From: Protostelium mycophagum
Taxonomy: Eukaryota > Evosea > Variosea > Protosteliida > Protosteliaceae
Direction of reading: 5' to 3'
DNA length: 22,864 bases
NCBI GenBank assembly: GCA_002081555.1
Contig: MZNV01001537.1
Span: 1-22,864 of the forward strand
The position numbers were made by a program, and so were the translations under genes. The notes under the pieces were generated by a model. That model was not told where the DNA came from and searched no databases. It saw nothing but the letters and a program-made list of their open reading frames with translations. The stretch's first letter is position 1. Each line of letters begins with the position of its first letter. Shown here in pieces: positions 9,530 to 20,351 of the stretch.

Positions 9530-12500
9530 ATGGTCTGGACACCACCTGAAAGAAGAGGTCCTTTAATCACTGCATATGCTCCAGTATTTACGAGAGATTC
9601 GAAGTAAGCAAATCAATAAGTTGTCTTTGAAGGAGGGGAAATGTGATCAATCAATAGACATCTGAGAATCTCTCAGATATTTCTTCAATGCTGCAGAGAA
9701 TGTTTTACATTTGCATGTAGCAACGACAGGTGACATTGTAAGAAGATTGGTGGGTCATACAGCTCCAATTACTGCCATTTTTCTTCATCCTTCTGAGAAA
9801 AAGGTGGGCTAAAATCATGGTTGGACATCACCTGAAGTTTTAGGTCTTTACCTCTTCTTTCGACGGAACCATCAAAACGTGGGATTATATCGAGGGCGTT
9901 CTCATCAAAGTGGGTATCCATCCATTATCTGCCCTTTTCACGCCTTGATTCCATCATTAAATTAAACAAACCTTCAGGACCTCGATGTGGGAAAGCCAAT
10001 ATATGATCTCGCCTATAATTTGAAAAACAACTCCTTCTACATTGTGATTAAAGGTGATTAATTTTTGTTTCAGAGGAGCATTCTAAATATTGTAGATGAG
10101 GAATATAAGCTTTGCCTTCTCAACGCTGAGAACATTTTGGCTGACAAATTCAATTTTGGAAACCATTCACACACCGGATTTGCACAGTCTGAAGACGAAG
10201 AATATGTTCTATTGTCATACGATAATCAATTGCTCATACACTCCACACAATCCGAACTTAATCATATGTATGTGTCAACACACAGCACCTCTTTATCTGT
10301 ATATTGATCAGGTGCAGGTGGAGACATAATGTCCCAATCAGTTGTCTCGCCCTCAGTTCACAGAATGTAATCGCTATTGGTGATGTAATCGGTCACGTGA
10401 TCTTATTGTACTCTGTGTTTTCCCAATGTGTGACAAAGAAGAGTAAAGAGAGTGGGTTGATATGGCTGAGAGAGCCAGAGAAGACGGATCATCACTGGCA
10501 TGCACACGGAGTAGACTCTCTAATTTTCACTCCAGAGGGTAATGAATTCTTATCTGGTGGTATTGAGGTAACAGGATATCATTGTGTATATCCAATATTT
10601 ATAATATCAGGGGGCTGTCGTAATATGGGGAATCGAGAATAATAATACCGCTTTCCTATCTAAAGGAGGATCACTTATCAGAGGGTTATCCGTATCACCA
10701 GATGGTTCACTCTATGCCGTGTGCTTATTGGACAATACAATCAGAATATATAATTCCTCAGAACGTACTGTTGTTGCTACATTTTCAGGATTCAAGAGAG
10801 GTAGATCTCAATAATATAATAAGAGAATTAAGATGTACAGATCCACAAGTGTACAGGGACTGGAACGGTGCCACAAATTTTAATAAGAGATTACTCGTGA
10901 GCAGTGAGAGAGGCAACTTGCAATTCTATGACACACAGACAGAAAGGTACATTATTATTATTATCACCTTATAAACATACCACAGGGTGATATCAGATGT
11001 AGAGGTATCTCGTAATAATGACTTTGCCAACCCAAAATTACAAGCTATAAACAGAGTCTTGGACTTTAAGATGTCTACAGAATCTAACCTCTTGATGACC
11101 GTGAGTATCTTAAAGAATGATATAGAGATAGATATTGATGAGGAAAGGTGGATATGCGGAAGTTACCAGAGATGGATACGGAGATCTATTTGAAATTCTG
11201 GGAGTTAGAGCAGAATAAGAAGTACAAGATATCGACACTTGTACCAATTGATGCTCATGACACAATCACATCCTTGGATATATCAAAAGGCTCGCAACAA
11301 ACAGACTATTATGCCATCACTACGAGGCAGAAAGGATCTTTTCAATTATGGCAGAGGAAGAAGGAGGTTGGAGAATGGCATTGTAAAACATCCGGTAGAA
11401 TACAACTATTCATAACTCCACTGAACAATCAAGGGAATTACAAAAAGCTGATCGCAAAATGTAGCTCTATATCAGAGGATGGTTCTATATTCGCTATTGG
11501 TTACGGAAACACACTGACGATATGGAATACTGAAAAGGGTCAATTAGAAGCGGAGATGATACAAGATCAAGAGGATATCATCAAGTATAGACAATAATAC
11601 TTCCATTTATATAACCTATACAGGGATATATTATTCATTCCAGGAACCCAATATATTGCTACTGTGAGTGAGAAGAGGATCACAATATGGAATATATGCA
11701 CATTATCTATATGGTGGACATACAATATCGATAACACAGACAATGTACTCCTATCAGCAGATCACAGTGGAAGGTACGATCTATAGAATCATATGTATTG
11801 ATCATATAAAGAATTGCTGTATATCTGGAGGGGAAGGAGATAGAAAAAGAAGCACAACCTTTGCTGGGAAAGCTGATGATCAACAAGCCTAAATACCAAT
11901 GGCGTGGCCATGGACTAGGTATCCCTCAGATAATCATTTACTTCTCAACCTCGCAGCGTATAAACTCTTATCATCCCCTGCGCCACTTGCATCCGCCAAG
12001 CACACAAATGGAAACTACTTGGTATTATTCTCTGTCAGAAGTCCAATACCTCTTCGTTTCTTCGATGCAGGCGACGTAAATATTCTATTTAGATGCCGAT
12101 TTATTCAGATGGATTAGGTTCCTGTGAGGAGTATGACATTTCACTCTACAGCTCAGAAGGGAGACGTTCTTGTCGGTCAGATTGCTTACGTGAATGCACA
12201 TCAAGAATTATTTATCATCAACGAGATCGATCTTAAGAATGTACAAGTCACACCAGAGGACACAATAACGGTAACATCCATAACATAAGAACCCGATCAT
12301 TGATCTCGTCTAGCCATTAAGAGATATTGAAACAGATGGAGTGGAGGTGGTGGTGTCATCGATAAAGGGTCCAGAGGACAAGGAGAAAGAGTCGAAGGTT
12401 GAGATGAGGAGTGATAAATCTATACTGGAAAAGGTATTGGGGACAACAGCATCACATGTATTGCCCTCACCACCCATGCTCTATTCCTCTATCATGGAAG

Positions 12501-13049
12501 TTTTAATCAACAAGTCCAACTCTCTAGAAGAAGGCGAAACAGAAGAGACAACATCAGACAAAGAGAAGACACAGGTAGATATAGACATGAAACATCATTG
12601 ATTAATATCGAAAGGGCACAACAGAGCAGGAGAAAAAGATCGTACAACGTGTGAAGAAGGCAGAGATGAATTTCATCAACATGATCAACTTCTTCAAAGA
12701 TGCAATCCAGATCTCAGACATGAAGATAGAGAAGCCATCCGCTGATGAAACAAAAAGGAAAACCCCAGATTCCAAACAGATTAAAGAGGAGACACAGACC
12801 AACGGGTCGCACAAAAAGGTGAAAGCAGCGAAGGCTTCGAATGAAACCGCAAAGACCCCACAGAAAGAGACCCCCAAAACAAAGACAGAAGGCACAAAAA
12901 AGGCACCTTCTGCTACACCTCTCACAAAGACGGCCTCGATCACAAACTCTACACCTCACAAGACACCCACTGCGACACCTCTCACAAAGACAGCATCAAT
13001 CACGAATTCTACACCTCAGAAGACACCATTGAAGAGATCGCGCAAATAA
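9530..13049 (+). CDS. WDR75: WDR75 / UTP17, SSU processome WD40 protein
   Basis: Sixteen exons give 951 aa (human WDR75 is about 830). Exon ends: 9603, 9803, 9909, 10043, 10267, 10567, 10800, 10946, 11100, 11584, 11773, 11918, 12075, 12270, 12574, 13049. WDR75 belongs to the t-UTP subcomplex that couples rDNA transcription to early pre-rRNA processing in the nucleolus. Tandem WD-type propeller blades are visible (GHTAPITAIFLHPSEKK then SSFDGTIKTWDYIEGVLIK; EFLSGGIEGAVVIWG; IFAIGYGNTLTIWN), followed by the family's C-terminal block ASHVLPSPPMLYSSIMEVLI. The last exon adds a Lys/Thr/Pro-rich tail with a duplicated 20-residue unit, a plausible nucleolar retention signal. One intron is only 30 nt (10044-10073), the shortest that keeps the frame. 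TAA lies in AATAAA. Confidence 0.93.
12905..13024 (+). repeat. 60-bp tandem duplication in the WDR75 tail
   Basis: Two adjacent 60-bp units encode near-identical 20-residue peptides centred on TPLTKTASITNSTP. Most nucleotide differences are silent (for example GCC/GCA, TCG/TCA), so the peptide seems constrained after the duplication. Confidence 0.85.
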
Positions 13050-13123
13050 AGAAGTTCGTCATTTAAATTTGTTGACGCTGTCCCCTTCTGATCAGCAAGC
13101 TCGTCTTCGATGCGAAAGATTCT

Positions 13124-16100
13124 TCATGTGCTCTCTTTATTTGTTTGAACAATTTGCAGCAGTTTGGCCGCTGACGGCCTCTCCTGTGGGTCCTTGTTGA
13201 GGCACAACTCAATCAAATCAACCCAAAATGTTGGAAATTGAGGAGTTATTGTTGGTCTCATCCCCTTTTCAGCAACTGTAATGATTTAAAATTTTCTTGT
13301 CATCATTCGTCACCTTGATAGATCACTTGGAAATCCATCTTGATCTTATGTTCATGATAGGGTGTTTCGTATTTCCCTTTCACTATCCTATTTGCTATCT
13401 CCCTACCCCTTGATTAATATCTTTAGGTTATATTATTGTCATTACCAGATGATGATACCACAACTCCAAATATCACTAACAGTATTAATCTCTGTTTGCA
13501 TTGTCTCAATAACTTACGTCTTGTCTGTAAAGTTGGCTGTCTGAGAATAAAACATCTCTGGACTGTAGAGAGTTAAAATTGACAAGTTACATTATGAATA
13601 TCACCCGAGATAATGATACGTTCCACACATCCTTTGAAATGTCGCCAGATTATCGGCAGTATTAAATCTGGATAGACCTACACACGTCATTCCTAATAAA
13701 ATAATTCTTCCTACCGAAGTCACACATCTTGATGGCCCAATCTTTTGTGACAAGTAAATTGAGTGATTTCATATCCCGGTGTAATACCTGCATTATTAGG
13801 TGAATATATTGTTATTATTATCTACCTGTGGGTTGCAACTATGCAGGGCATCCATCCCTTGCAACATCCCTTCCACGAACTTTAATCCTAATTTCCATGA
13901 AAATTCCACAGTATCGCTCTTGAGAACATCATTGAGACTTCCCCTACTACAATACTGTATACTATCATTACATTATTTCATACTTTACATTCATATCTAC
14001 CTCCATCACCATACATATTTTTGGCTCAACAGATGTTCCAAACAACTGTATTAGATACGGCGATCTGACAACACTACATGTATTATTATGGTTATTCTAC
14101 TGATATGTTATGATTGATTATACTGACTTCATGACGTGAAATTCCTTCTTAAATTCATCAATTGTCTTATGGTCTACTGTCTTGAATACTTTTATCGCTA
14201 CCTTCTCTCCCTTCCATAAACCTTTGAATACCTTCCCACTGACTCCTATTCCTAGTTCCTATTCCTCATCAAACCTTCATCCATCATCTATTCTTACCTT
14301 TGAAAACTCTAGGTCAGAGTGATTTACAAGCCAACTGTCACCTGATGTCATCGCTGTGAGGTTCTCTTTCAAGTCCTCAGCCTAGAGTATTTAATTATAT
14401 TTAATCATATTTAGTATTATTCATATTTAATATTATTCATATTTAATATTATTGATTTGATATATGGAAGTTTACCTGTTCTGTGTTTGTATTCTGCATA
14501 TGATGTCCAGTTCTCTGTGCCTTCTGCAGCTTCCTCTCAAACTTCTTCTTTGAATATTCTTCTCTTAAATCTGCCATCGCATTCTTTATGCGAATAGAGA
14601 TACCGACAGAATCACAGGACAAGTTTTTGATAAAGAGCTCCTCCTCCACTCCGGTATTGATACTTGCTAATGCGTCTAAAAACAAATCTTCTCGTAATAG
14701 TGGAAGGTAGTATTCCTCGATCTTGTGCTTATTTGTCCATTGCTTCAATTCTGCATTATTGATATAAGTATATTCAAAATATTTACCCACCATATGATGA
14801 CACTAGTATCTCCTCTATCTCCGTATTACTGTTCCTTTTTGATATGTCTATCGGCGTCATCTTTTGTCTACTGTCTTTAACATCCACTTCAGCACCGTGG
14901 TGTAATAAGGTCTGCCTTACTCAATCTATATCTACGTACATATCCCACAATCAATTCATATTCCCACCTTCACTATGTCTTTACGCCTTAGACGTACTGC
15001 CATATGCAATGCTGTACATTTATGAGATGAAAAGTGTATATTTATCTTGTATCTCTATTGTCTTTAACACCCACCGGTATCTCCATTCGTTGAATTTGGG
15101 TTGTTAACATCGCATCCATTTTGCAATAATAATTTGATCATTATCATACGAACACTTGTGTTCAGCATCGCTTTATGTATAGGCCTATATAATTCATATC
15201 ATCAACATTATTATATATCTACCTGTCTCCTGCATTATTGGCAATGTTCACTACGGACTGATCTGTTGGATTTTAGATATAAAATAATATATGATAGACA
15301 ATGTATAATATAGAATAATATATATAATATGCAATACCCATATTGATCAACTTCTGCCCGAGATCTTTGCATGAAGGGTTGAGAAAGTTGCTGCAGAATA
15401 AATGTAACGGATAGTCTCCTTCTTCGTTCTTGAGATCTGCTCGAACTTGACCGTGCTCTGTCAACATGCTGACCACCTCATTATCTCTATCTGTACCTGT
15501 TGAAGAAGACACTATAGCTATTCATTACGCATCCCATACTATTATCTCACCAGCATACTGCACATATTAATATGATGTATATATGTAATATCTCACATGC
15601 AATGGGGTCCAACCTTGAGAGTCTATGACATTGATATTCATACCAGCCTTGGAATAATGATCTACGAATAACTGAGCGATAGTGACGTCACTATGTTTGA
15701 ATGCAGCGTGGACTGGTAAGCATCTCTCTCCATCAATAAATGTCTCTAAATCCCATCTGTTCTCGTCGTTCAAAAGTCTATTTAATTTCTCGTAGTTTCG
15801 ATCCGTGATCAGTTGCAAGAAAGTTCTAGTGGTGATCTTATCCTTTCGTAAAGAAGGTGCCCGTCTCACCAATCTGTTCAATTTAAATATGATCTAAACA
15901 TTTAGACCTCACTTTTTGCCCTTCATCTCATAGCATCCTAATTTCTCAAATTCCAAAACAGACTACAAAATGATTAGATTTGCTGAGAGAGCCGACCTAC
16001 CTCCTCTAAACCTTTGTACTGATCTACTATTTTGTCATTATCCATTACAGTGAAGGAACCCTTTGCATCGGCTGGTCTGATTAGGAGGTGATAATTCGTC

Positions 16101-16702
16101 GTATCACCGGGTATCTTTTTCTTCAATTTGGAAATTGTCTCTCGTATTGTCCAAGTGTTCATGATGGAAGTCCTCAAAGAGATGTTATTTGACTCTATGA
16201 GAATAGAGATGAGCTTTGGTGCGGGTGCATTGTGGAATTCTTCTATACTCTTTGGACTAGTCGGAGCGGAAAGAGAAGTACTTGAGAAAGAGGGAAGCAG
16301 CTGTCTTCTCGCCTCCGCTTGCTTCAGTTGATCTAATTCGGCGTGTAACCGTTCTATGATTTCCGCATGTGCCGGACAACCTTGTGTTGCTCCTTTTCTG
16401 GCAAACAACAAATCTTGAAACAATTGATGATTTTCAGACTCCAATTGATTGATCCTCTTCCGCAAGATCGTCAAAGTTTCCTGCGGTGAGTCCTCAGATT
16501 GACTCTCGGTGCTGACTTGACTGTCCCCCCTTTCCCTGTTCATTCTGATGTTGACCATAGAAGAGGTGCGGTTGGTTGTTCCTCTGGCATCGCCTGTCGA
16601 TTTGACACCTGGGCTGAGAAGGGAGGGATTTGGTTCAGAGATGCTGGGGTATATTTCTGTTGGTTTCGAATGTCCTTTCTTCTTGTTGAAGAATTTAGAC
16701 AT
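13124..16702 (-). CDS. talin-F0-like / ankyrin / SAM / TKL protein kinase
   Basis: Nineteen phase-consistent exons give 881 aa: 16702-16001, 15893-15597, 15557-15551, 15517-15338, 15262-15223, 15184-15075, 15011-14968, 14911-14791, 14750-14476, 14381-14298, 14258-14128, 14064-14001, 13954-13826, 13787-13715, 13677-13605, 13562-13518, 13475-13446, 13402-13314, 13275-13124. In order: Ser/Pro-rich N-terminus; coiled coil (about 75-135, LRKRINQLESENHQLFQDLL); a beta-grasp domain like talin F0 (about 170-245, NYHLLIRPADAKGSFTVMD); ankyrin repeats (about 262-500, with TPLHYAA, YPLHLF, TALHMAVRLRRKDIV); a SAM-like domain (about 502-570); and a TKL kinase (about 620-875). The kinase looks active: GIGVSGKV loop, VAIK lysine, HRDMKSLN, DFG, GPE for APE, DIWSCG and ERPS. 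It probably phosphorylates Ser/Thr in a membrane or cytoskeletal signalling route (inference). It is tail to tail with WDR75, 74 bp apart. Confidence 0.92.
14382..14475 (-). other. AT-rich intron with a 16-bp triplet repeat
   Basis: This 94-nt kinase intron is among the longest in the window. On the plus strand it holds three head-to-tail copies of CATATTTAATATTATT (14406-14453), one with a single change. The extra length of the intron is largely this minisatellite. Confidence 0.75.
15551..15557 (-). other. 7-nt microexon of the ankyrin kinase
   Basis: The microexon TATGCTG lies between introns of 39 nt (15558-15596) and 33 nt (15518-15550). Including it restores the canonical ankyrin signature TPLHYAA across the junctions and keeps the frame. 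Skipping it puts exon 4 out of frame and hits a stop at once. Confidence 0.85.
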
Positions 16703-16985
16703 TCCTGAGAAGGTCCTTTGGTGTCAAAACCGTAAAGATGGCCTCCTCATCCGTTCCTTGCCCTGGCACAAATAATTGTTCCGTCAAAACGTGGTGTGAC
16801 GTGTTTTTCGCATCATCAAAATTCAAAAGCAGAAAGACACAACCACCCAGATCAGGTGAGAGCACCTACTTATTCTGTCCTAATATCATATCCTTTACAA
16901 ATAATTGGAGCAAAGATAGATGACGTCATACTTATACGGCGATAATGAGATTTTCTTTGATTGATTAATTTAGAGCACAAGCAAA
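16703..16985. promoter_or_regulatory. divergent intergenic region, kinase / PSMA3
   Basis: These 283 bp separate the kinase start from the PSMA3 start and must carry both promoters. No known element stands out. A 61-codon ORF (16738-16923, +) crosses it but has no family resemblance and is not called. Confidence 0.5.
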
Positions 16986-17958
16986 ATGAGTGGAGTAGGA
17001 ACAGGAGTGAGTTGTTCTATATTGGCATTATAATCATGCACATCTGATGAATCCAGTACGATATTTCTTGCACAACCTTCTCACCAGACGGAAGAGTATT
17101 TCAAATTGACTATGCAGGTAAAGCAGTCGAAAATAGTGGGTAAGAAGAGGTCCAGGAAAATCGTCTCTAAAACCTTCAGAACTGCAATTGGAGTTCGTGT
17201 TAAGGATGGAATTGTTTTTGGGGTAGAGAAGCTCATTCTATCTAAAATGTTGGAATCAGGTGCCAATCGTAGAATACATTCTATCGACAGGACTATTGGT
17301 TTGGTAAGTTACTCGTTATTTCATGTTAGCCTGAAATTATAAGACATATGCTGGCATGACTGCCGATGCCAGACAATTAGTGAACAGAGGTCGAGCGGAG
17401 GCAAAGAATTACCGTGGACTTTACCACTCTGTTATCCCAACTAGAGTACTCAACGACCGTCTCTCTTTGTTTGTACAAGCCTACACTTTATACGACCATG
17501 TCAGACCTTTTGGTTGTTCAATCATCGTGGGAGGTTGGGAGAATGGAGGACCACAATTGTACTGCATTGAACCCTCAGGAATATCATATGTGAGTATAGA
17601 TAGTAGGTATTACAAAATACTTATATGTACAGGGTTATTTTGGTACCGCAGTAGGAAAAGCAAAACAGGCCGCCAAGGGAGAACTCGAAAAATTGAAATT
17701 GAACGAGCTTACCGCAAGAGAGGCAGTCAAGGAGATAGCCAGAATGTATGTTCTCTCTATATTATCCTTCTCATCTATTTTAGAATACACTATTTGCATG
17801 ATGATGTCAAAGACAAGGAGTTTGAACTGGAGATGAGCTGGATATGCCCTGACACAAACTATCAACATGAGGCTGTACCCAAGGACTTACTTGCTGAGGC
17901 TGAAGCTGCTGCAAAAGCTGCACTTGAGGAGCAGGATCAGATGGACGATGCAGAATAA
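16986..17958 (+). CDS. PSMA3: 20S proteasome subunit alpha-7
   Basis: Six exons (16986-17006, 17057-17139, 17180-17303, 17344-17589, 17633-17745, 17784-17958) give 253 aa (human PSMA3 has 255). It is a non-catalytic alpha-ring subunit of the 20S core particle. The alpha-subunit signature [20 protein letters not shown] is intact, followed by [20 protein letters not shown], the [14 protein letters not shown] block and the acidic C-terminal tail characteristic of this subunit ([10 protein letters not shown]). The block matching human KIIYIVHDEVKDK (here [13 protein letters not shown]) picks alpha-7 over the other alpha subunits. The first exon encodes only seven residues (MSGVGTG). TAA lies in GAATAAA. 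Confidence 0.98.
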
Positions 17959-18057
17959 AAACTTTCATGTTGATTTCAATTTCCGATTTTACGTGTTGGA
18001 AAATTGTCACCCAAAACCAAATCCACGCTCACCGAAAGCCAACAACACGAATTCGAG

Positions 18058-20270
18058 ATGAAGGAAGTATTGAATCTACTCCTCTTTATATGTATGTGTC
18101 ACGCGTACATCTTTGTGGATGGTCTCCTTGGGGCTGAAATTGCTGACATCAAAATGGTAATCTTTCTTCTTTAAAGAATATTTATTCAACACAATTCAGA
18201 CGCCAGCTTTTAGAGGACCAAAATTACAGAAAGTTGTGGAGGAGACAACGATATTAGCGGTAGATCATATTAGTTCAAAACTTAAACAGGAACTGGAAGA
18301 GGAGCAAGCCTCCAAGAAACCAAAACTTGTTAAGAAACGTACTGTTAAGGTAGTTTACTTGTTTAACTTTCCTCATTTATCCAGGTGAGACCACCTATGA
18401 CGATGAAACCCTTGGAAGGAAATAAGAAAGAGAGGGTAAGTATTTTATTATTATTTTTATAACATTACACAAGAAAACAAGAACTTTGGGTTCAAAAGGA
18501 GAAGAGAAAGAGGAGAGTGAACCTGTTGTCAAGATGCATGAGGTTGTACATTCCAGGGTACATGTTGCGACATATGGGGAGAAAATCTTATTCTATAGGT
18601 GGAATTAACAGAAGCCTTGTTTTGTGAGATTAGCATGGACTTGGATGATGGTGCGACTGTGGAAACTAATTTCCTGGTCCCAGTAGAAAGATTTCACACG
18701 TGGAATAGATATCATCCTACAGGTAGATATAAAGAATCACATATCATTCTCAACAATCAAGGACACAAGGGATCCTACAATAGGAATAGTATGCCACCAG
18801 AAATGGATCAATTATTTTCCACATATGTACATTCACCTCATTTAAAGGTATGTTCTATTCGTATGATTTAAATAAGAGATATAGATGGATATCAGAGGTC
18901 CTATGGATGTACGGATATCAGACGTAGAACATCCAAAGCCAATGGAATATGTCATATCACTACCTCGGGATGATCAACTCTATCATTTAGGGGATATAGA
19001 TGGAGTGATATTATCTACAGAGACGAGTATATCGATAATGGGTACGACCCACCTACATGCGTATGGTCCAATGCAAATAAGGTAAATACATATGATATCT
19101 ACACATAATAATATGATCAGTTTTAATGGAAGGGACAGTGTGTATATGGAAAGATACGATGGGAAACCATTGAAGATGGATGTAGAAGGGGAGGAGCTGG
19201 AGTGAGTAAGACTCTTTGACGATTGTATTGATGGTATAAGGTTCACCACGATGGATCGATTGGGTGTCTCAAGAGAGATGAAATATTGGAGTAAAGTGTA
19301 TAATACTACCCATGATGGAGATAATAAGGAGTCAGTATTGCATATAGAATATATAGATCAGATGTATGATGGGATAATCAGAGCATTAAAGAAGTATATC
19401 ATGGAGGAGTCGTTAGGTATAGACATAAAGATGTATGCATATAGATGTAGACATACATATAGATGTATAGAATATATGATGAAATAAACAGTGAGTAGAA
19501 GGGATATATGGGGGAGAGAGGAAGAGATGATAGAATGTATAAATGATATCAAGATAGAGGCAGCCATGCTACTCAAAATACCCTTCTCTACAATGCAAAA
19601 GGGAAATATTCACCATTATATTGCAAAGATATTGAGGCATAATGGAAGAGTATCATTATTAGAACTAAAGGAGACACCGACATTACACTCTATCCCCGCT
19701 GTGTCATTATCTGCGGATGCGGTGCATAACAGGTCTTTGGATAATGCATTGCAAGAGTTCAGGCCTGGGGTACACTTGGGATGAGCGCGTATGCATGAAA
19801 GACATGCCAAAGAGGACACTTAAATATACTAAAGTGGGCAAGGGAGAATGGCTGCATAGACACATAATAAACTCTCAGCATACTTGCAGACACAAAAAGA
19901 CAGGTGTCCTACACTCATTCGGTAAATGTCCCTGTTCACGTCTGGATTATGAATTGACCAGTTCCTATGCAGAATAAAGATACATGCGTATGTGCAGCCT
20001 CTGACCATTTTCTATTGCTAAGGACCACCTGCCTCTATACCATCATGAACAGTGTGATCACTGCCAGATCTATGATGGAGCTATTGTGTCACAACACCTT
20101 GTCTCCAAGATTGTCAGAAACATCAATTGTATGCTGCCGTGTTGTCTCCCCACAAGAAAAGGAGAACTTACTGGAGGAGACACATGGGATACTCTTATTC
20201 TGAGTTAGAAGTGAAGAACAAAAGGAAAAGAGCCAAGAGAAGACGAGGTTGGGAATTATATAATTATTAA
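18058..20270 (+). CDS. uncharacterised 562-aa protein, signal-like N-terminus, Cys/His C-terminus
   Basis: I do not recognise the family. Thirteen exons keep phase throughout: 18058-18156, 18200-18349, 18385-18435, 18474-18542, 18599-18847, 18885-19081, 19121-19201, 19241-19416, 19492-19769, 19813-19921, 19962-19987, 20023-20112, 20157-20270. The N-terminus looks like a signal peptide (MKEVLNLLLFICMCHAYIFV), but a Lys-rich stretch follows (KKPKLVKKRTVKV), which would also suit a nuclear protein. The middle is a beta-rich region (for example ISDVEHPKPMEYVISLPRDD and GVILSTETSISIMGTTHLHA) without a known motif. The C-terminus has a possible zinc-binding cluster (HTCRHKK, then DTCDH, then HHEQCDHC) and a basic tail (KNKRKRAKRRRGW). 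The 30-nt stretch 19733-19762 could be an extra in-frame intron. It starts 99 bp after PSMA3. Confidence 0.7.
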
Positions 20271-20351
20271 ATAATTAAATATATTAAGAAATTATTTCCG
20301 CTTTTCGTAAATACCCCGTTTTCAGAAATTTTCCAACCAGCCCCTCATCAG

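Noticed and set aside
12602-12959. Cys/Phe-rich minus-strand ORFs opposite the WDR75 tail
   Set aside because: They are complements of Lys/Thr-rich codons in a well-supported exon.
16738-16923. 61-codon plus-strand ORF between the kinase and PSMA3
   Set aside because: No recognisable motif, and it fills the only space available for two divergent promoters.
19813-19872. Frame reading GHLNILKWARENGC, very like a protist ankyrin repeat, inside the unrecognised gene
   Set aside because: The frame runs into two stops directly after it, no GT donor can rescue it, and the sequence upstream is not ankyrin-like. The neighbouring frame fits a 43-nt intron and keeps phase to the gene end.
19967-20203. 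78-codon plus-strand ORF near the end of the unrecognised gene
   Set aside because: It overlaps exons 11-13, and the spliced frame gives CDHC and a basic tail with consistent phases.
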